From contig JALRGT010000011.1 of NCBI GenBank assembly GCA_023259675.1, forward strand, positions 1 through 64,000: DNA of 64,000 bases, given 5' to 3'. Origin of the DNA: Flavobacterium sp. Lineage in GTDB: Bacteria; Bacteroidota; Bacteroidia; Flavobacteriales; Flavobacteriaceae. How positions within the stretch are numbered: the stretch's first letter is position 1; the number at the start of each line of letters is the position of its first letter. The position numbers and the translations under genes are program-made. This document shows positions 1 through 9,961 of the stretch, one piece after another. Below the pieces are notes generated by a model. That model saw only the letters and a program-made list of their open reading frames with translations, was not told the origin of the DNA and searched no databases.

Positions 1-1221
1 GATTTCAGGAATTGGGGTGGAGGAACAATGACGGCACAAAACCAACGTTTGGTGTATTTTCCAATGTTGAAAAGTGGTGATTTTGACATGATGAAATCCC
101 AATTGGATTATTATTTGAGTTTGCAAAAAAATGCAGAACTGCGTTCACAAGTCTATTGGAAACATGGAGGCGCGGCTTTTACAGAACAATTGGAAAATTT
201 TGGGTTGCCTAATCCTGCCGAATACGAATGGAAACGCCCAGCCGATTATGATCCGGGAATGGAATACAATGCCTGGTTGGAGTACGAATGGGATACGGTT
301 TTGGAGTTTTGCCAGATGATGCTTTTGCAGAAGGAATACGCGAATCTGGACATTAGAAAATATAATCCTTTTATCATCAGTTGCCTTCGTTTTTTTGATG
401 AACATTATCAATATTTGGCCAAAAATAGAGGACGAAAAGCTTTAGATGGTAATGGTCATCTGATTTTGTTTCCGGGTTCTGCTGCTGAAACGTACAAAAT
501 GACAAACAATTCGAATAGCACGATTGCCGCTTTGCAAGTGGTTACCGATAAATTATTGAAAGATGCTGCAATGGATTTGTCTTCAGAAGATTTGGAATAT
601 TTAAAAGGTTTTCAAACGCGAATTCCGCCTTTGAATTTTGGCGAAATCAATCATCATAAAGTTTTAGTTCCGGCTAAATCATGGGAACGAATCAATAATA
701 CCGAAGTACCACAATTGTATCCTGTTTTTCCTTGGGGAATTTATGGCATTGGAAAGCCAGATTTGGAAACAGCTTGGAATACATGGAAATACGATACGGA
801 TGCTTTAAAATTTAGAAGTCATATGGGTTGGAAACAGGACAATATTTTTGCGGCTAGATTGGGATTGACTGAGGAAGCTGCTAAATATAATTTATTAAAA
901 ATGGCAAACTCCGAAAGGCGCTTTCCTGCTTTTTGGGGACCTGGGTTTGATTGGGTTCCCGATCATAATTGGGGAGGTTCCGGAATGATTGGAATGCAAG
1001 AAATGTTGTTGCAAGAAGCGAATGGAAAAATCTATTTATTTCCGGCTTGGCCAAAAGATTGGAATGTACATTTTAAATTGCACGCCACGAAAAATACTAC
1101 TGTTGAAGTGGAACTTCTAAATGGAAATTTGAAAATGATAAAAGTGATTCCTGAAGAAAGGGAGAAAGATATAATCAATTTGCTGAATAGTTCGGCAAGT
1201 GAAAAGATAAACTTGAATTAA
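1..1221 (+). CDS. C-terminal part of a DUF5703-type (alpha/alpha)6 glycoside hydrolase (5' partial)
   Basis: The reading frame is open from base 1, so the protein starts upstream of the window; the ATG at base 28 is internal (the residues before it read DFRNWGGG). About 406 C-terminal residues are present. The segment QNQRLVYFPMLKSGDFDMM and the later WGPGFDWVPDHNWGGSGM stretch resemble the C-terminal helical-barrel half of large Bacteroidota proteins annotated as DUF5703/GH95-like (six-hairpin glycosidase superfamily), ending in a small beta domain (YLFPAWPKDW). These are normally secreted PUL enzymes; substrate is not established. The PL1 gene follows after 11 bp, so it is probably co-transcribed with PL1 and GH127. 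Family assignment is from memory of motif patterns and is moderate. Confidence 0.65.
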   Translation, partial: DFRNWGGGTMTAQNQRLVYFPMLKSGDFDMMKSQLDYYLSLQKNAELRSQVYWKHGGAAFTEQLENFGLPNPAEYEWKRPADYDPGMEYNAWLEYEWDTVLEFCQMMLLQKEYANLDIRKYNPFIISCLRFFDEHYQYLAKNRGRKALDGNGHLILFPGSAAETYKMTNNSNSTIAALQVVTDKLLKDAAMDLSSEDLEYLKGFQTRIPPLNFGEINHHKVLVPAKSWERINNTEVPQLYPVFPWGIYGIGKPDLETAWNTWKYDTDALKFRSHMGWKQDNIFAARLGLTEEAAKYNLLKMANSERRFPAFWGPGFDWVPDHNWGGSGMIGMQEMLLQEANGKIYLFPAWPKDWNVHFKLHATKNTTVEVELLNGNLKMIKVIPEEREKDIINLLNSSASEKINLN

Positions 1222-1232
1222 ATAAAATAAAG

Positions 1233-3692
1233 ATGATTAAGAAAATAGTAAGCTCTTTGGCGTTATCGCTGCTTTTGGCGACAAGTGGACAAGCTCAATC
1301 AGTTGGAAAAAACAAACAAATAGTAAAAGTTGATTTTGACTTTTTCCAACGTAGACTAGAAGAAGTGAGTGATCCTTTATACAACTCGTGGGTAATCAAC
1401 GAACAAAAAGAAGCGGAGAAATCGTTTGGTGAAGTGACATTCAAACTAAAAGGGAATTTTTCTTCGACATGGTACAAAGTGGGAATGAGTGCGCCAAATT
1501 ATAGCCGATTAGCTAGTGATGGTTTGACAACAAATGAAAATTTAGAATTAACAATTAATGGTTTAAAAGAAGGGCATCATTCGTTACTTACTTTTCATAA
1601 TACATTTGATAAAATTGAAGGCAAAACTTTTTCGCCCATAAAAATATTCGTAAACGGAAAATTGCAAAATACTATAATTCCTAGTAACAGAGCCAATGCG
1701 AAAGTAGATGCAGCAATGGCTTATTTGAATTTTACTGTAGGTAAATCACATGATGTTGTCATTCGTTTTGAATTGGACACTACTACCAATCCGAATATTG
1801 TGAAACAAATGATAATTAACGGATTTGAGTTGGATACGCCTAACTTTATGATTCAAGCGCAATCTCCGAAGCCTAATAACGCTGACGAACATGTTGTCTT
1901 TAGAGATAATACATTGGAGTTACAATGGAATGCCTCTAAAGATGCCGTGGCTCATAAGCTTTATTTTGGAGTAGACAAAAACGCAGTGGTTACGGCTAAT
2001 GAAACTTCAAAAGAATTTAAAGGGAATTTAAAAGTAAATAAATTTCCTGTTACAGATTTATATAGTGGAACTACCTATTTCTGGCGAGTAGATGAGGTAG
2101 ATGCTAAAGGGGAAGTTACTTTAGGAAACATATGGTCATTCCGTCCGGCTCAATTAGCTTTTCCAGGTGCTGAAGGTTATGGTCGTTTTGCATTGGGAGG
2201 TCGTGGAGGAAAAGTAGTTGAAGTGACCAACTTAAATGATGATGGTCCGGGTAGTTTACGAGATGCAGTAAATCAAGATATTGGACCAAGAACTATTGTT
2301 TTTAATGTTTCGGGAAATATTAAGTTGAAATCTAGACTGGTAGTAAATAATCCAAATATCACAATCGCAGGGCAAACTGCCCCGGGAGAAGGAATAACTT
2401 TGAGTAAAGCGCCTATTGGATTAACCGGAAATGACGGAGTGATTCGTTTTTTAAGAGTTAGAATTGGCGGAGGAACCACATATGACGGGATGGGACTTAC
2501 TGGTGCCAATCATAGTATTATTGACCATTGTTCTATTAGTTGGACTATTGATGAATCTTTTAGTTCTCGAGGTGCCCATAATATTACGTTGCAACGTACT
2601 TTAATCGCTGAGGCTTTAAATGTAGCGGGTCATGATAAATATGCAACCGGTAAAATGCATGGATATGCAGCAACTATAGGAGGAGATATTGGTAGTTTTC
2701 ATCATAATTTATTGGCACACAATTACGGACGTAACTGGAGTATTGGTGGCGGTTTAAATGGAGACGGGTATTATTCAGGAAGATTGGATATACGAAATAA
2801 TGTCGTTTACAATTGGGGACACCGTACTACAGACGGAGGAGCCAATGAGGTTAATTTTGTGAATAATTTTTACAAACCTGGAGCTTCGACCAATTTTTTC
2901 TTTGCTTTAAATGCGCAACATGAAGGTGTTGGAAAAGGGAAACAACAATATTATTTCGATGGGAATATCATGCCTGGGTATTTTAATTTAAAAAATCAAG
3001 AGAAAGGAAGGACGATGACCGTTTCAAACAAGGAAATGGTTAAGTATGAAACTTTCGTTGATAAACCGTTTTTTGAATCGTATGTAACTACTCAAAGTGC
3101 TGAAGCGGCTTATAAAAATGTTTTGTCAGACGTGGGGGCTAACCAGCCTATTTTAGATGCACATGATCAACGTATTATTGAGGAAACATTAAAAGGCACC
3201 TATACTTATAAAGGAAGTAAAAGTGGTTTGGGAGGTATGATTGATACTCAAGAAGATGCCGGTGGATGGCCAATTTTTAAAAATGACAGTCGTCCGGCAG
3301 ATTGGGATTCGGATCATGACGGATTGCCTAATTGGTGGGAAGAAATTCATGGTTTAAATGTAAACTCGGCACCAAATGATTTTTCAAATGCTAATTCCGA
3401 TAAAGATAAAGACGGTTTTACTCAGTTGGATAATTATTTAGATTGGATGGCGCAACCGCATTATTTTATGAATGTCGGAGGCAAAATAGAACTTTCTGCT
3501 GTAGATTTTTTCAAAGGTTACGAGAAAAAACCGGTTTATACTTTTTCGGATGTGAAGAATGGAAATGTTGAATTAAAAGGAAATAAAATTCAATTTTTGG
3601 CTAAACAAAAAGGATTGGCTTCTTTTGTAATCACAGTAACAGATAAAGAGGGTGATTCTATGAGCAGAGTTATTAATATGTTCGTAAACTAA
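1233..3692 (+). CDS. Secreted multidomain PL1 family pectate lyase
   Basis: An 819-residue exported polysaccharide lyase. A signal peptide (about residues 1-21, ending GQAQ) is followed by a beta-sandwich, probably carbohydrate-binding domain (about 60-200), a fibronectin-III-like module (about 215-305), and the PL1 parallel beta-helix beginning at AFPGAEGYGRFALGGRGGKV (about 309 on), with the IVFNVSG and ITIAGQTAPGEGI signatures typical of Bacteroidota PL1 enzymes. Near residue 690 a calcium-binding Asp-rich stretch (DSDHDGLPNWWE, later DKDKDGF) resembles thrombospondin-3/dockerin-like repeats, followed by a small C-terminal domain. Such enzymes cleave homogalacturonan by beta-elimination. 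It differs from the two smaller PL1 enzymes of the locus by the two N-terminal modules. Start ATG is 11 bp after the upstream gene. Confidence 0.92.
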   Translation: MIKKIVSSLALSLLLATSGQAQSVGKNKQIVKVDFDFFQRRLEEVSDPLYNSWVINEQKEAEKSFGEVTFKLKGNFSSTWYKVGMSAPNYSRLASDGLTTNENLELTINGLKEGHHSLLTFHNTFDKIEGKTFSPIKIFVNGKLQNTIIPSNRANAKVDAAMAYLNFTVGKSHDVVIRFELDTTTNPNIVKQMIINGFELDTPNFMIQAQSPKPNNADEHVVFRDNTLELQWNASKDAVAHKLYFGVDKNAVVTANETSKEFKGNLKVNKFPVTDLYSGTTYFWRVDEVDAKGEVTLGNIWSFRPAQLAFPGAEGYGRFALGGRGGKVVEVTNLNDDGPGSLRDAVNQDIGPRTIVFNVSGNIKLKSRLVVNNPNITIAGQTAPGEGITLSKAPIGLTGNDGVIRFLRVRIGGGTTYDGMGLTGANHSIIDHCSISWTIDESFSSRGAHNITLQRTLIAEALNVAGHDKYATGKMHGYAATIGGDIGSFHHNLLAHNYGRNWSIGGGLNGDGYYSGRLDIRNNVVYNWGHRTTDGGANEVNFVNNFYKPGASTNFFFALNAQHEGVGKGKQQYYFDGNIMPGYFNLKNQEKGRTMTVSNKEMVKYETFVDKPFFESYVTTQSAEAAYKNVLSDVGANQPILDAHDQRIIEETLKGTYTYKGSKSGLGGMIDTQEDAGGWPIFKNDSRPADWDSDHDGLPNWWEEIHGLNVNSAPNDFSNANSDKDKDGFTQLDNYLDWMAQPHYFMNVGGKIELSAVDFFKGYEKKPVYTFSDVKNGNVELKGNKIQFLAKQKGLASFVITVTDKEGDSMSRVINMFVN

Positions 3693-3701
3693 ATAATTAC
3701 T

Positions 3702-3751
3702 GCAAATTCGCAAATTGTAAAAGATTCAATTTATACAATTTGCGAATTTGC
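3702..3751. repeat. Perfect 18-bp-stem palindrome (REP-like)
   Basis: GCAAATTCGCAAATTGTA at 3702-3719 pairs perfectly with 3734-3751 around a 14-nt loop. It lies just after the PL1 stop codon and is AT-rich with no T-tract, so it looks more like an intergenic palindromic repeat than a classical terminator, although it may impede transcription or stabilise the upstream mRNA 3' end. Confidence 0.7.
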
Positions 3752-3765
3752 GGTTAAATTTTACG

Positions 3766-3783
3766 TTTTAATCTGTGGCAAAA
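3766..3783 (+). repeat. Short dispersed repeat shared with 38115-38131
   Basis: The string TTTAATCTGTGGCAAAA occurs here and again at 38115-38131, both times in a gap just upstream of a gene. In the second copy an upstream CACAGAT forms an inverted partner. A 17-base identity in two unrelated gaps is unlikely by chance. Confidence 0.55.
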
Positions 3784-3805
3784 TATTTAAAATAAAATTA
3801 TAAAA

Positions 3806-5830
3806 ATGAAAAAGCAAATCATTCTATTAGCAACTATACTTTTTTCAACAATCTTTGGTTTTGCCCAAGACAAAGGATTGGTGGATAATGCCAATAGTCC
3901 CTATTCCAAATTACAAAGTGTAGGTTTACAGGATGTAAAATGGACGAATGGATTTTGGAAAGAACAGTTTGATATAGAAACCAAAAACACGTTACCTTAT
4001 ATGTGGAAATTGTATCATAACGATTCCATTACACATGCCTATAAAAATTTTGAAATTGCCTCTGGTCTAATGAAAGGCGTTTTCAGCGGACCTTCTTTTC
4101 ACGATGGGGATTTTTATAAAATATTTGAAGGAATGGCTGCTACTTATGCCATTACCAAAGACAAGAATTTAGATGCCGAAATGGATGAAGCGATTGTTTT
4201 ATTTACAAAAGTACAACGTAAAGATGGGTATATCCATACTCCGGTTTTAATCGAAGAGCGTTGGGGAACTTTAGGACCTGAGGAATTGAAAAAACAATTG
4301 GGTTTCGAGAAATACAACATGGGACATTTGATGACGGCGGCCTGTGTGCACTACAGAGCAACCGGAAAAACTAATTTCTTGAATGTTGCCAAAGGAGTAG
4401 CCGACTATTTGTACGATTTTTATAAAAAAGCTTCACCGGACTTGGCTCGAAATGCTATCTGCCCTTCGCATTATATGGGAATTGTCGAAATGTATCGTAC
4501 CACGAAAGATCGGAAATATTTAGAATTGGCGAATAATCTAATTGATATTAGAGGAACTACTAATGATGGTACCGATGATAATCAGGATCGAATTCCTTTC
4601 AGACAACAAACTACAGCCATGGGGCATGCCGTGAGAGCCAATTATTTATATGCAGGTGTTGCTGATTTGTACGCCGAAACAGGGGAAGCTAAATTATTAG
4701 AAAATCTGAAATCCATTTGGGAAGATGTAGCTTATCGCAAAATGTACATTACAGGAGCTTGTGGTGCCTTGTATGATGGGGTCTCTCCTGACGGAACTTC
4801 CTATGATCCTACGGTAGTCCAAAAAATTCATCAGGCATACGGACGCCCGTTTCAATTACCAAATGCAACGGCACATACAGAAACCTGTGCTAATATCGGT
4901 AATGTGTTATGGAATTGGAGAATGTTGCAAATTACAGGGGAAGCCAAATATGCAGATATTGTTGAGTTGGCTTTATATAACAGTGTGCTTTCTGGAATCA
5001 GTTTAGAAGGTACTGAGTTTTGTTATAATAATCCGTTGAATGTGTCTAATGATTTGCCCTTTAAACAAAGATGGGGTAATGAACGAGAAGGTTATATTGC
5101 ATTGTCTAATTGTTGTGCACCCAACGTAACCCGTACCATTGCAGAAGTTGGGAATTATGCATATGATTTATCTAAAGACGGATTGTATGTCAATTTATAT
5201 GGAAGTAATTCATTAAATACAACATTGCTTAATGGGCAAAAAATTGAGCTAGAACAACAAACGAACTATCCTTGGGATGGTAAGATTTTATTAAAAATGG
5301 TAAAAGCTCCAAAGGAAGATTTTGCTTTTTTCTTAAGAATTCCGAGTTGGAGTGAAGGGGCTTCAGTTTCTGTTAATGGAAAGGCAGTCACTGATAAGAT
5401 TGTTTCAGGAACTTATTTTAAAATTGCTCAAAAATGGAAAAAAGGAGATGTAATCGAATTGAATATCCCAATGCCGGTAGAATTGATGCAAGCCAACCCA
5501 TTGGTTGAAGAAGCTAAAAATCAAGTTGCGGTAAAAAGAGGTCCAATAGTCTATTGTTTAGAGTCAGACCAACTTCCTGCCAATACCAGTGTGAATAATG
5601 TAATTTTAGATGTAAATTCAAAATTCAAAACAAGTTTCATCGAATTACACAACAGAAAACTACTTAGTATCGATGCTACGTCTGTTATTAATCAGGATTC
5701 TTCTTGGGATAAAAAACTCTATAAACCCTTTTCAACAAAACAGGTCAAAGAATATAATCTTAAATTAATCCCTTATTTTGCATGGGGGAACCATGGAAAA
5801 GGAGAAATGACCGTTTGGATGTCCCATTAA
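3806..5830 (+). CDS. GH127/GH146-type beta-L-arabinofuranosidase (DUF1680)
   Basis: A 674-residue exported enzyme with a signal peptide (residues 1-20, cleavage near GFA-QD) and an (alpha/alpha)6 barrel followed by beta domains. Family hallmarks are visible: E387 in VELALYN as candidate acid/base, E404-x-C406 in TEFCYNN and the C436-C437 pair in SNCCAPN. These match the zinc-coordinating cysteine/glutamate site, with a cysteine nucleophile, known in GH127. HTETC at 357-361 is also conserved. GH127 and GH146 both remove beta-L-arabinofuranose from plant glycans, which fits pectic side chains here. Motifs alone cannot separate GH127 from GH146. It is the last gene before a strong terminator hairpin. 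Confidence 0.9.
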   Translation: MKKQIILLATILFSTIFGFAQDKGLVDNANSPYSKLQSVGLQDVKWTNGFWKEQFDIETKNTLPYMWKLYHNDSITHAYKNFEIASGLMKGVFSGPSFHDGDFYKIFEGMAATYAITKDKNLDAEMDEAIVLFTKVQRKDGYIHTPVLIEERWGTLGPEELKKQLGFEKYNMGHLMTAACVHYRATGKTNFLNVAKGVADYLYDFYKKASPDLARNAICPSHYMGIVEMYRTTKDRKYLELANNLIDIRGTTNDGTDDNQDRIPFRQQTTAMGHAVRANYLYAGVADLYAETGEAKLLENLKSIWEDVAYRKMYITGACGALYDGVSPDGTSYDPTVVQKIHQAYGRPFQLPNATAHTETCANIGNVLWNWRMLQITGEAKYADIVELALYNSVLSGISLEGTEFCYNNPLNVSNDLPFKQRWGNEREGYIALSNCCAPNVTRTIAEVGNYAYDLSKDGLYVNLYGSNSLNTTLLNGQKIELEQQTNYPWDGKILLKMVKAPKEDFAFFLRIPSWSEGASVSVNGKAVTDKIVSGTYFKIAQKWKKGDVIELNIPMPVELMQANPLVEEAKNQVAVKRGPIVYCLESDQLPANTSVNNVILDVNSKFKTSFIELHNRKLLSIDATSVINQDSSWDKKLYKPFSTKQVKEYNLKLIPYFAWGNHGKGEMTVWMSH

Positions 5831-5861
5831 GATTAGTTTGTAATTTTTGTTGAATTAGTAG

Positions 5862-5910
5862 TTCTTACATAAAGATACGTTTCGCATATTTATGTAAGAA
5901 TTTTTGTTTT
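5862..5910 (+). terminator. Rho-independent terminator after GH127
   Basis: TTCTTACATAAA (5862-5873) pairs perfectly with TTTATGTAAGAA (5889-5900). Part of the 15-nt loop can pair further, and the stem is followed by TTTTTGTTTT. It closes the DUF5703-PL1-GH127 unit. Confidence 0.85.
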
Positions 5911-6432
5911 AAATAAGTTCAGTATTTTTTGTTAACATGTTTTTTTACATTAAGAAATAAATAATATGGATTAAACTCTAAAAGGATCGTTTTAATCATT
6001 TGATTGGTTTCGTTAGAATTTTATTTTATGAATAGTATTTGAGTTTTTTATATTTTACCACGTCTAATGACTTATAGATACTTTTTTAATTTTATAGTCA
6101 GTTGATTATAATTCTTGATTATTAAGTTGTTGTTTATTAGAATTTTGTTTTAATCCATTCTTATGTGGTTTCTGCTTTAAAAGGTTCCCTTTATCTCCGA
6201 TTTCGTTTTTTTTTGTGTTTAGGGTAGCTGCTATTTATTTTTTGAAGAATATTTAATAATTCATGAAATAAAGCATTGAATAACCTATAATATTCAAGTA
6301 TTTTGTTTGTTTTTTCTGTTTAATATAGAATTTATCGTGTTTTTTTATCAATACGATTTATTTTTCACTCTTTTTATTTGATTTTAGCATTAAAGCAGCA
6401 CAGTACAGGATAGTTTCAATGTTTTAACATTA

Positions 6433-6440
6433 TATATTTG
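6433..6440 (+). promoter_or_regulatory. Candidate -7 box for susC operon
   Basis: TATATTTG matches the Bacteroidota -7 consensus TAnnTTTG exactly and would give a leader of about 140 nt before susC. No good TTG -33 element is seen 17-23 bp upstream, so the call is tentative; the gene may need an activator. Confidence 0.35.
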
Positions 6441-6585
6441 GACACAGATATTAATTGTCTTTTTAACATTTAAAAAATCACGTTAAAATTTAACATTTTA
6501 TTGAGTTTTATTCGTAAATTTTATGTCCGTTTTTAAGACGTTTTTTTGAACTAACTAACTATAATTAATTTAACTTAAAACACTT

Positions 6586-9500
6586 ATGAAACAAACTATT
6601 AAAGAGGTATGTAGTGTATTGTTGTTTACTCTGTTGAGTTTGTCTGCTTTTGCTCAGAATGCAGGCGGTCAAAAAACAATCACTGGTACCGTAGTCGATT
6701 ATGCTGGTAATGGTTTACCGGGAGTAAACGTAATTGAAAAAGGAACAAAAAATGGAGTGGTAACAGATTTTGATGGAGTGTATTCTATGACTGTTAATTC
6801 TGGGGCTACACTTACATTTACTTATCTAGGTATGAAAACGGAAACCAAAGTGGTGGGGAGCCAGTCTGTTATAAATTTGACTATGCAAGACGATGCTTCA
6901 ACACTTAATGAAGTTGTTGTCGTTGGGTATGGTACTCAAAAAAGAGAGCATCTTACAGGGGCTATTATTACAATTGATCCTGAAAAGATACAAGATTTAC
7001 CAGTGTCTAATTTAGCGGAAGCATTGCGAGGACAAACACCTGGATTATCAGTTGGAGGAAATGGAGCAAGACGTCCGGGTGAAACTGCGGATTTGCAAAT
7101 TCGTCAAACATTCAGTTTTTCAAAAGATGGAGGTTCAAGTATTCCTTTAATTGTGATTGATGATATGATTCAGGTTGATCCAACGAATGGTAAGCCGAGT
7201 TTAGATCTTTTTAATAGACTGGATCCTTCAGAAATTGAGAGTATTACGGTCTTAAAAGACGGATCGGCAGCTATTTATGGTTCTCGTGCGTCTCAAGGGG
7301 CTATAATTGTAAAAACAAAAAGAGGGAAAGAGGGTAAGACAAAATTTGCTTATGCCAGTCAGTTTTCTTTCAATGATGCTATAAGTCATGGTAAAACAAT
7401 GAATGCTTACGAGTCTGGGATTTATAATAACAGAATACAAGAAGCTCTTGGTCAGGATCCGGCGACAAGCAGTAGGTTTTATTCTCCTGAAGAATTGGAA
7501 GAAATGAAGACTTTAAATTATAACTGGTTAGATAAAGCATGGCAAAGTGCTGAACAACAAAAACATTCTCTTACTGTGAATGGTGGGACTGAGAAAGCTA
7601 CTTATTTTGCCGGTATTACTTATTTTACACAAGGAGCGAACCTTGGTGAACAAGATTTTAAGAGATGGAATTTCCGTACGGGTGTTAATGCTAAAGTGTC
7701 AAAAGATTTAGACTTGTCTTTCTCTGTTTCAGGAAATAGTGGAGATATTGAAAAATCATTTACTAAATCAAGTAGTAGTGTAAGAAATGGTTTTGCTAGT
7801 GCGGTAACTAATTCGGAACAAGCTGATTATGGATTCTTGCTACGTATGCCAAAATTTGTTCCTATAACAACAGTGGTTGGCGGAGAAGAATATTATATGT
7901 CGCCATTTCATCGTACAGACCGTAATTTAGGAGGTAATCAAAATACCAATTCTTCGATTGCGGGTTGGAATTATTTTGCCACTACAGATAATGGTTCAAA
8001 ACAAATTGAAAATGATTTTTCATATAATATGAATGGTTCATTAACTTATAAAGTACCTTTCATTGAAGGATTGTCTTTTAGAGGGTCATTTGCCAGAACT
8101 CAGACTTCTTCATATACTGAACAGGTTGCATTACCATTTACTTTGGCTAGAATTACAAACTTTACTAATGCAGGTCGTCACCTTGCCAGTGCGGCAGAAG
8201 ATTCCAATTATAAAATTGCTGATAACGTAAGACAAACTAGAGTTGTTTACGACAATAGAAATAGTAAAAGTACACAAGCCAACTTCTTCGCTAATTATAC
8301 GAAATCATTTGGGGATCATGATGTAGATGCTATGGTTTCTGTGGAGCGTTCAGAATCAAATTATGATTTTGTTAGATTGTACTATGAAAACACAGGAAAA
8401 GATTATTTAGGAACTTATGCTACTGCGGGTACTTTGACATCTAATTCTCAAACGACTAAAGGAGAATCAGGAACGTTATCTTATTTTGGGCGTTTAAGTT
8501 ACAGCTATAAATCTAAGTATTTAGTGCAATTGATGTTCAGACAAGATGCTTCTACAAAATTTGCTCCTGAAAACTATTGGGGAACTTTTCCAGGACTTCA
8601 AGTGGGTTGGATAATGTCTAAAGAAAAGTGGTTTGAAAAAGCATTACCTGGTATAGATTTCTTGAAATTACGCTACTCAATTGGTAAAACTGGAAATGAT
8701 AATATAAATCCATGGAGATGGACAACTTACTACGATGTTATAACTGATAAAGGATTACAATTTGGATCTGCCGGAGGTGTACTAGGAAGTGCATTGGCAC
8801 CAAGAGTGAATCCAAATAGAAATGTAGGTTGGGATACACATATAAAACACAATTACGGTATCGATTTTAATGTTTTAGATAACAGATTACAAGTTTCGGC
8901 TGACTATTATTTTGATAAAGCAACCGATATGTTGATTACTACGGCTGGTGAGGTTGATGTGCCAATTTCTGTAGGTGGTGGATTTGCAGAAGATAACGTT
9001 GCTGCCGTTAATTCTTGGGGAACTGAGTTTTCTGTTAGATGGAGTGATAATATAAAAGATGATTTTAGTTATAATGTTGGGGTGAACTTTGGTCTCTTCT
9101 CTAATAGTGAAGTTAAAAAGTATCCTGATGGACCTTTAACTCATCCTTCAAATAATCAAACAAGAACAGGGGCCTCGTCTATAAATCCAACTTGGGGATT
9201 CAAGACATGGAATGGGACTTCTACAGGTGATGGTATTTTACGTACTGATGAGGATGTTACAAATTACTGGCAATATTTAACAGATAACGCTACAGCTGCA
9301 GGTGGTTCTCCTAACTTTTTAGGGATAAATTCTGTTGCTAACCTTAAAAAAGGAATGTTAGCGTATCAAGATTTAGGAGGAGCCTTTGATAGTGAAACTG
9401 GAACTCAAGAAGAAGCTGATGGTAGAATTGATAAGAATTTAGATTACGGTAAGATTGGTAAAAGCAAAAGATCATACGGATTTACAACTAATTTAGGTAT

Positions 9501-9942
9501 GAAATATAAATCAATTTACCTTAGATCTCAAATTGGTACTTCTTGGGGAGGATCACGAGAAATAGATAATGTACCGCAATATACAGGTACTAATGATGCG
9601 TTTTGGAGCCGTGAATCGTTTTGGAATGATATGTATGGTTATGATAATGTAGATGGTAAATACCCTAATCTTGCATTTAGAGATCAATTGTCTGTTCCTT
9701 CTGATTTTTGGCAAATTAACACGTTCCGTTGTGTGGTAAGAAATTTAACTGTTGGTTTCGAGGTGCCTAAAGAAGTATTATCTCAATTAAAAATCGATAG
9801 AGTAACATTAGGCGTGACGGGTTATAATCTTTGGGATCTTTACAATCCATATCCAGATAAATACCGTAATATGTATGACGATTCTTTATCCGGTTATCCT
9901 ACACTTAGAACATGGACGGTTAATTTAAACATTTCATTCTAA
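6586..9942 (+). CDS. SusC/RagA-family TonB-dependent outer-membrane transporter
   Basis: An 1118-residue outer-membrane barrel. The signal peptide is residues 1-24 (ending AFAQ). A carboxypeptidase-D regulatory-like domain follows (about 33-115, ITGTVVDYAGNGLPGVNV), then the TonB-box region (VVVVGYGTQ), the plug (about 125-235, with SITVLKDGSAAIYGSRASQGAI) and the 22-strand barrel ending in the C-terminal aromatic signature (NLNISF). Together with the SusD partner 19 bp downstream it would import oligosaccharides released at the surface. It lacks an N-terminal STN domain, so there is no sign of anti-sigma-type signalling through this receptor. Confidence 0.96.
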   Translation: MKQTIKEVCSVLLFTLLSLSAFAQNAGGQKTITGTVVDYAGNGLPGVNVIEKGTKNGVVTDFDGVYSMTVNSGATLTFTYLGMKTETKVVGSQSVINLTMQDDASTLNEVVVVGYGTQKREHLTGAIITIDPEKIQDLPVSNLAEALRGQTPGLSVGGNGARRPGETADLQIRQTFSFSKDGGSSIPLIVIDDMIQVDPTNGKPSLDLFNRLDPSEIESITVLKDGSAAIYGSRASQGAIIVKTKRGKEGKTKFAYASQFSFNDAISHGKTMNAYESGIYNNRIQEALGQDPATSSRFYSPEELEEMKTLNYNWLDKAWQSAEQQKHSLTVNGGTEKATYFAGITYFTQGANLGEQDFKRWNFRTGVNAKVSKDLDLSFSVSGNSGDIEKSFTKSSSSVRNGFASAVTNSEQADYGFLLRMPKFVPITTVVGGEEYYMSPFHRTDRNLGGNQNTNSSIAGWNYFATTDNGSKQIENDFSYNMNGSLTYKVPFIEGLSFRGSFARTQTSSYTEQVALPFTLARITNFTNAGRHLASAAEDSNYKIADNVRQTRVVYDNRNSKSTQANFFANYTKSFGDHDVDAMVSVERSESNYDFVRLYYENTGKDYLGTYATAGTLTSNSQTTKGESGTLSYFGRLSYSYKSKYLVQLMFRQDASTKFAPENYWGTFPGLQVGWIMSKEKWFEKALPGIDFLKLRYSIGKTGNDNINPWRWTTYYDVITDKGLQFGSAGGVLGSALAPRVNPNRNVGWDTHIKHNYGIDFNVLDNRLQVSADYYFDKATDMLITTAGEVDVPISVGGGFAEDNVAAVNSWGTEFSVRWSDNIKDDFSYNVGVNFGLFSNSEVKKYPDGPLTHPSNNQTRTGASSINPTWGFKTWNGTSTGDGILRTDEDVTNYWQYLTDNATAAGGSPNFLGINSVANLKKGMLAYQDLGGAFDSETGTQEEADGRIDKNLDYGKIGKSKRSYGFTTNLGMKYKSIYLRSQIGTSWGGSREIDNVPQYTGTNDAFWSRESFWNDMYGYDNVDGKYPNLAFRDQLSVPSDFWQINTFRCVVRNLTVGFEVPKEVLSQLKIDRVTLGVTGYNLWDLYNPYPDKYRNMYDDSLSGYPTLRTWTVNLNISF

Positions 9943-9961
9943 TTTAAACTCAATAGTAATT

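Larger units (their letters stand above)
5831..6585. other. Long AT-rich intergenic region upstream of susC
   Basis: A 755-bp gap with no supported gene on either strand. It holds the GH127 terminator (5862-5910), a candidate promoter (6433-6440), and a very AT-rich leader in which TTTAACAT-like strings recur (around 6423, 6471 and 6490). A regulator-binding site for PUL induction is plausible, but no operator with clear dyad symmetry was found. Confidence 0.7.
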
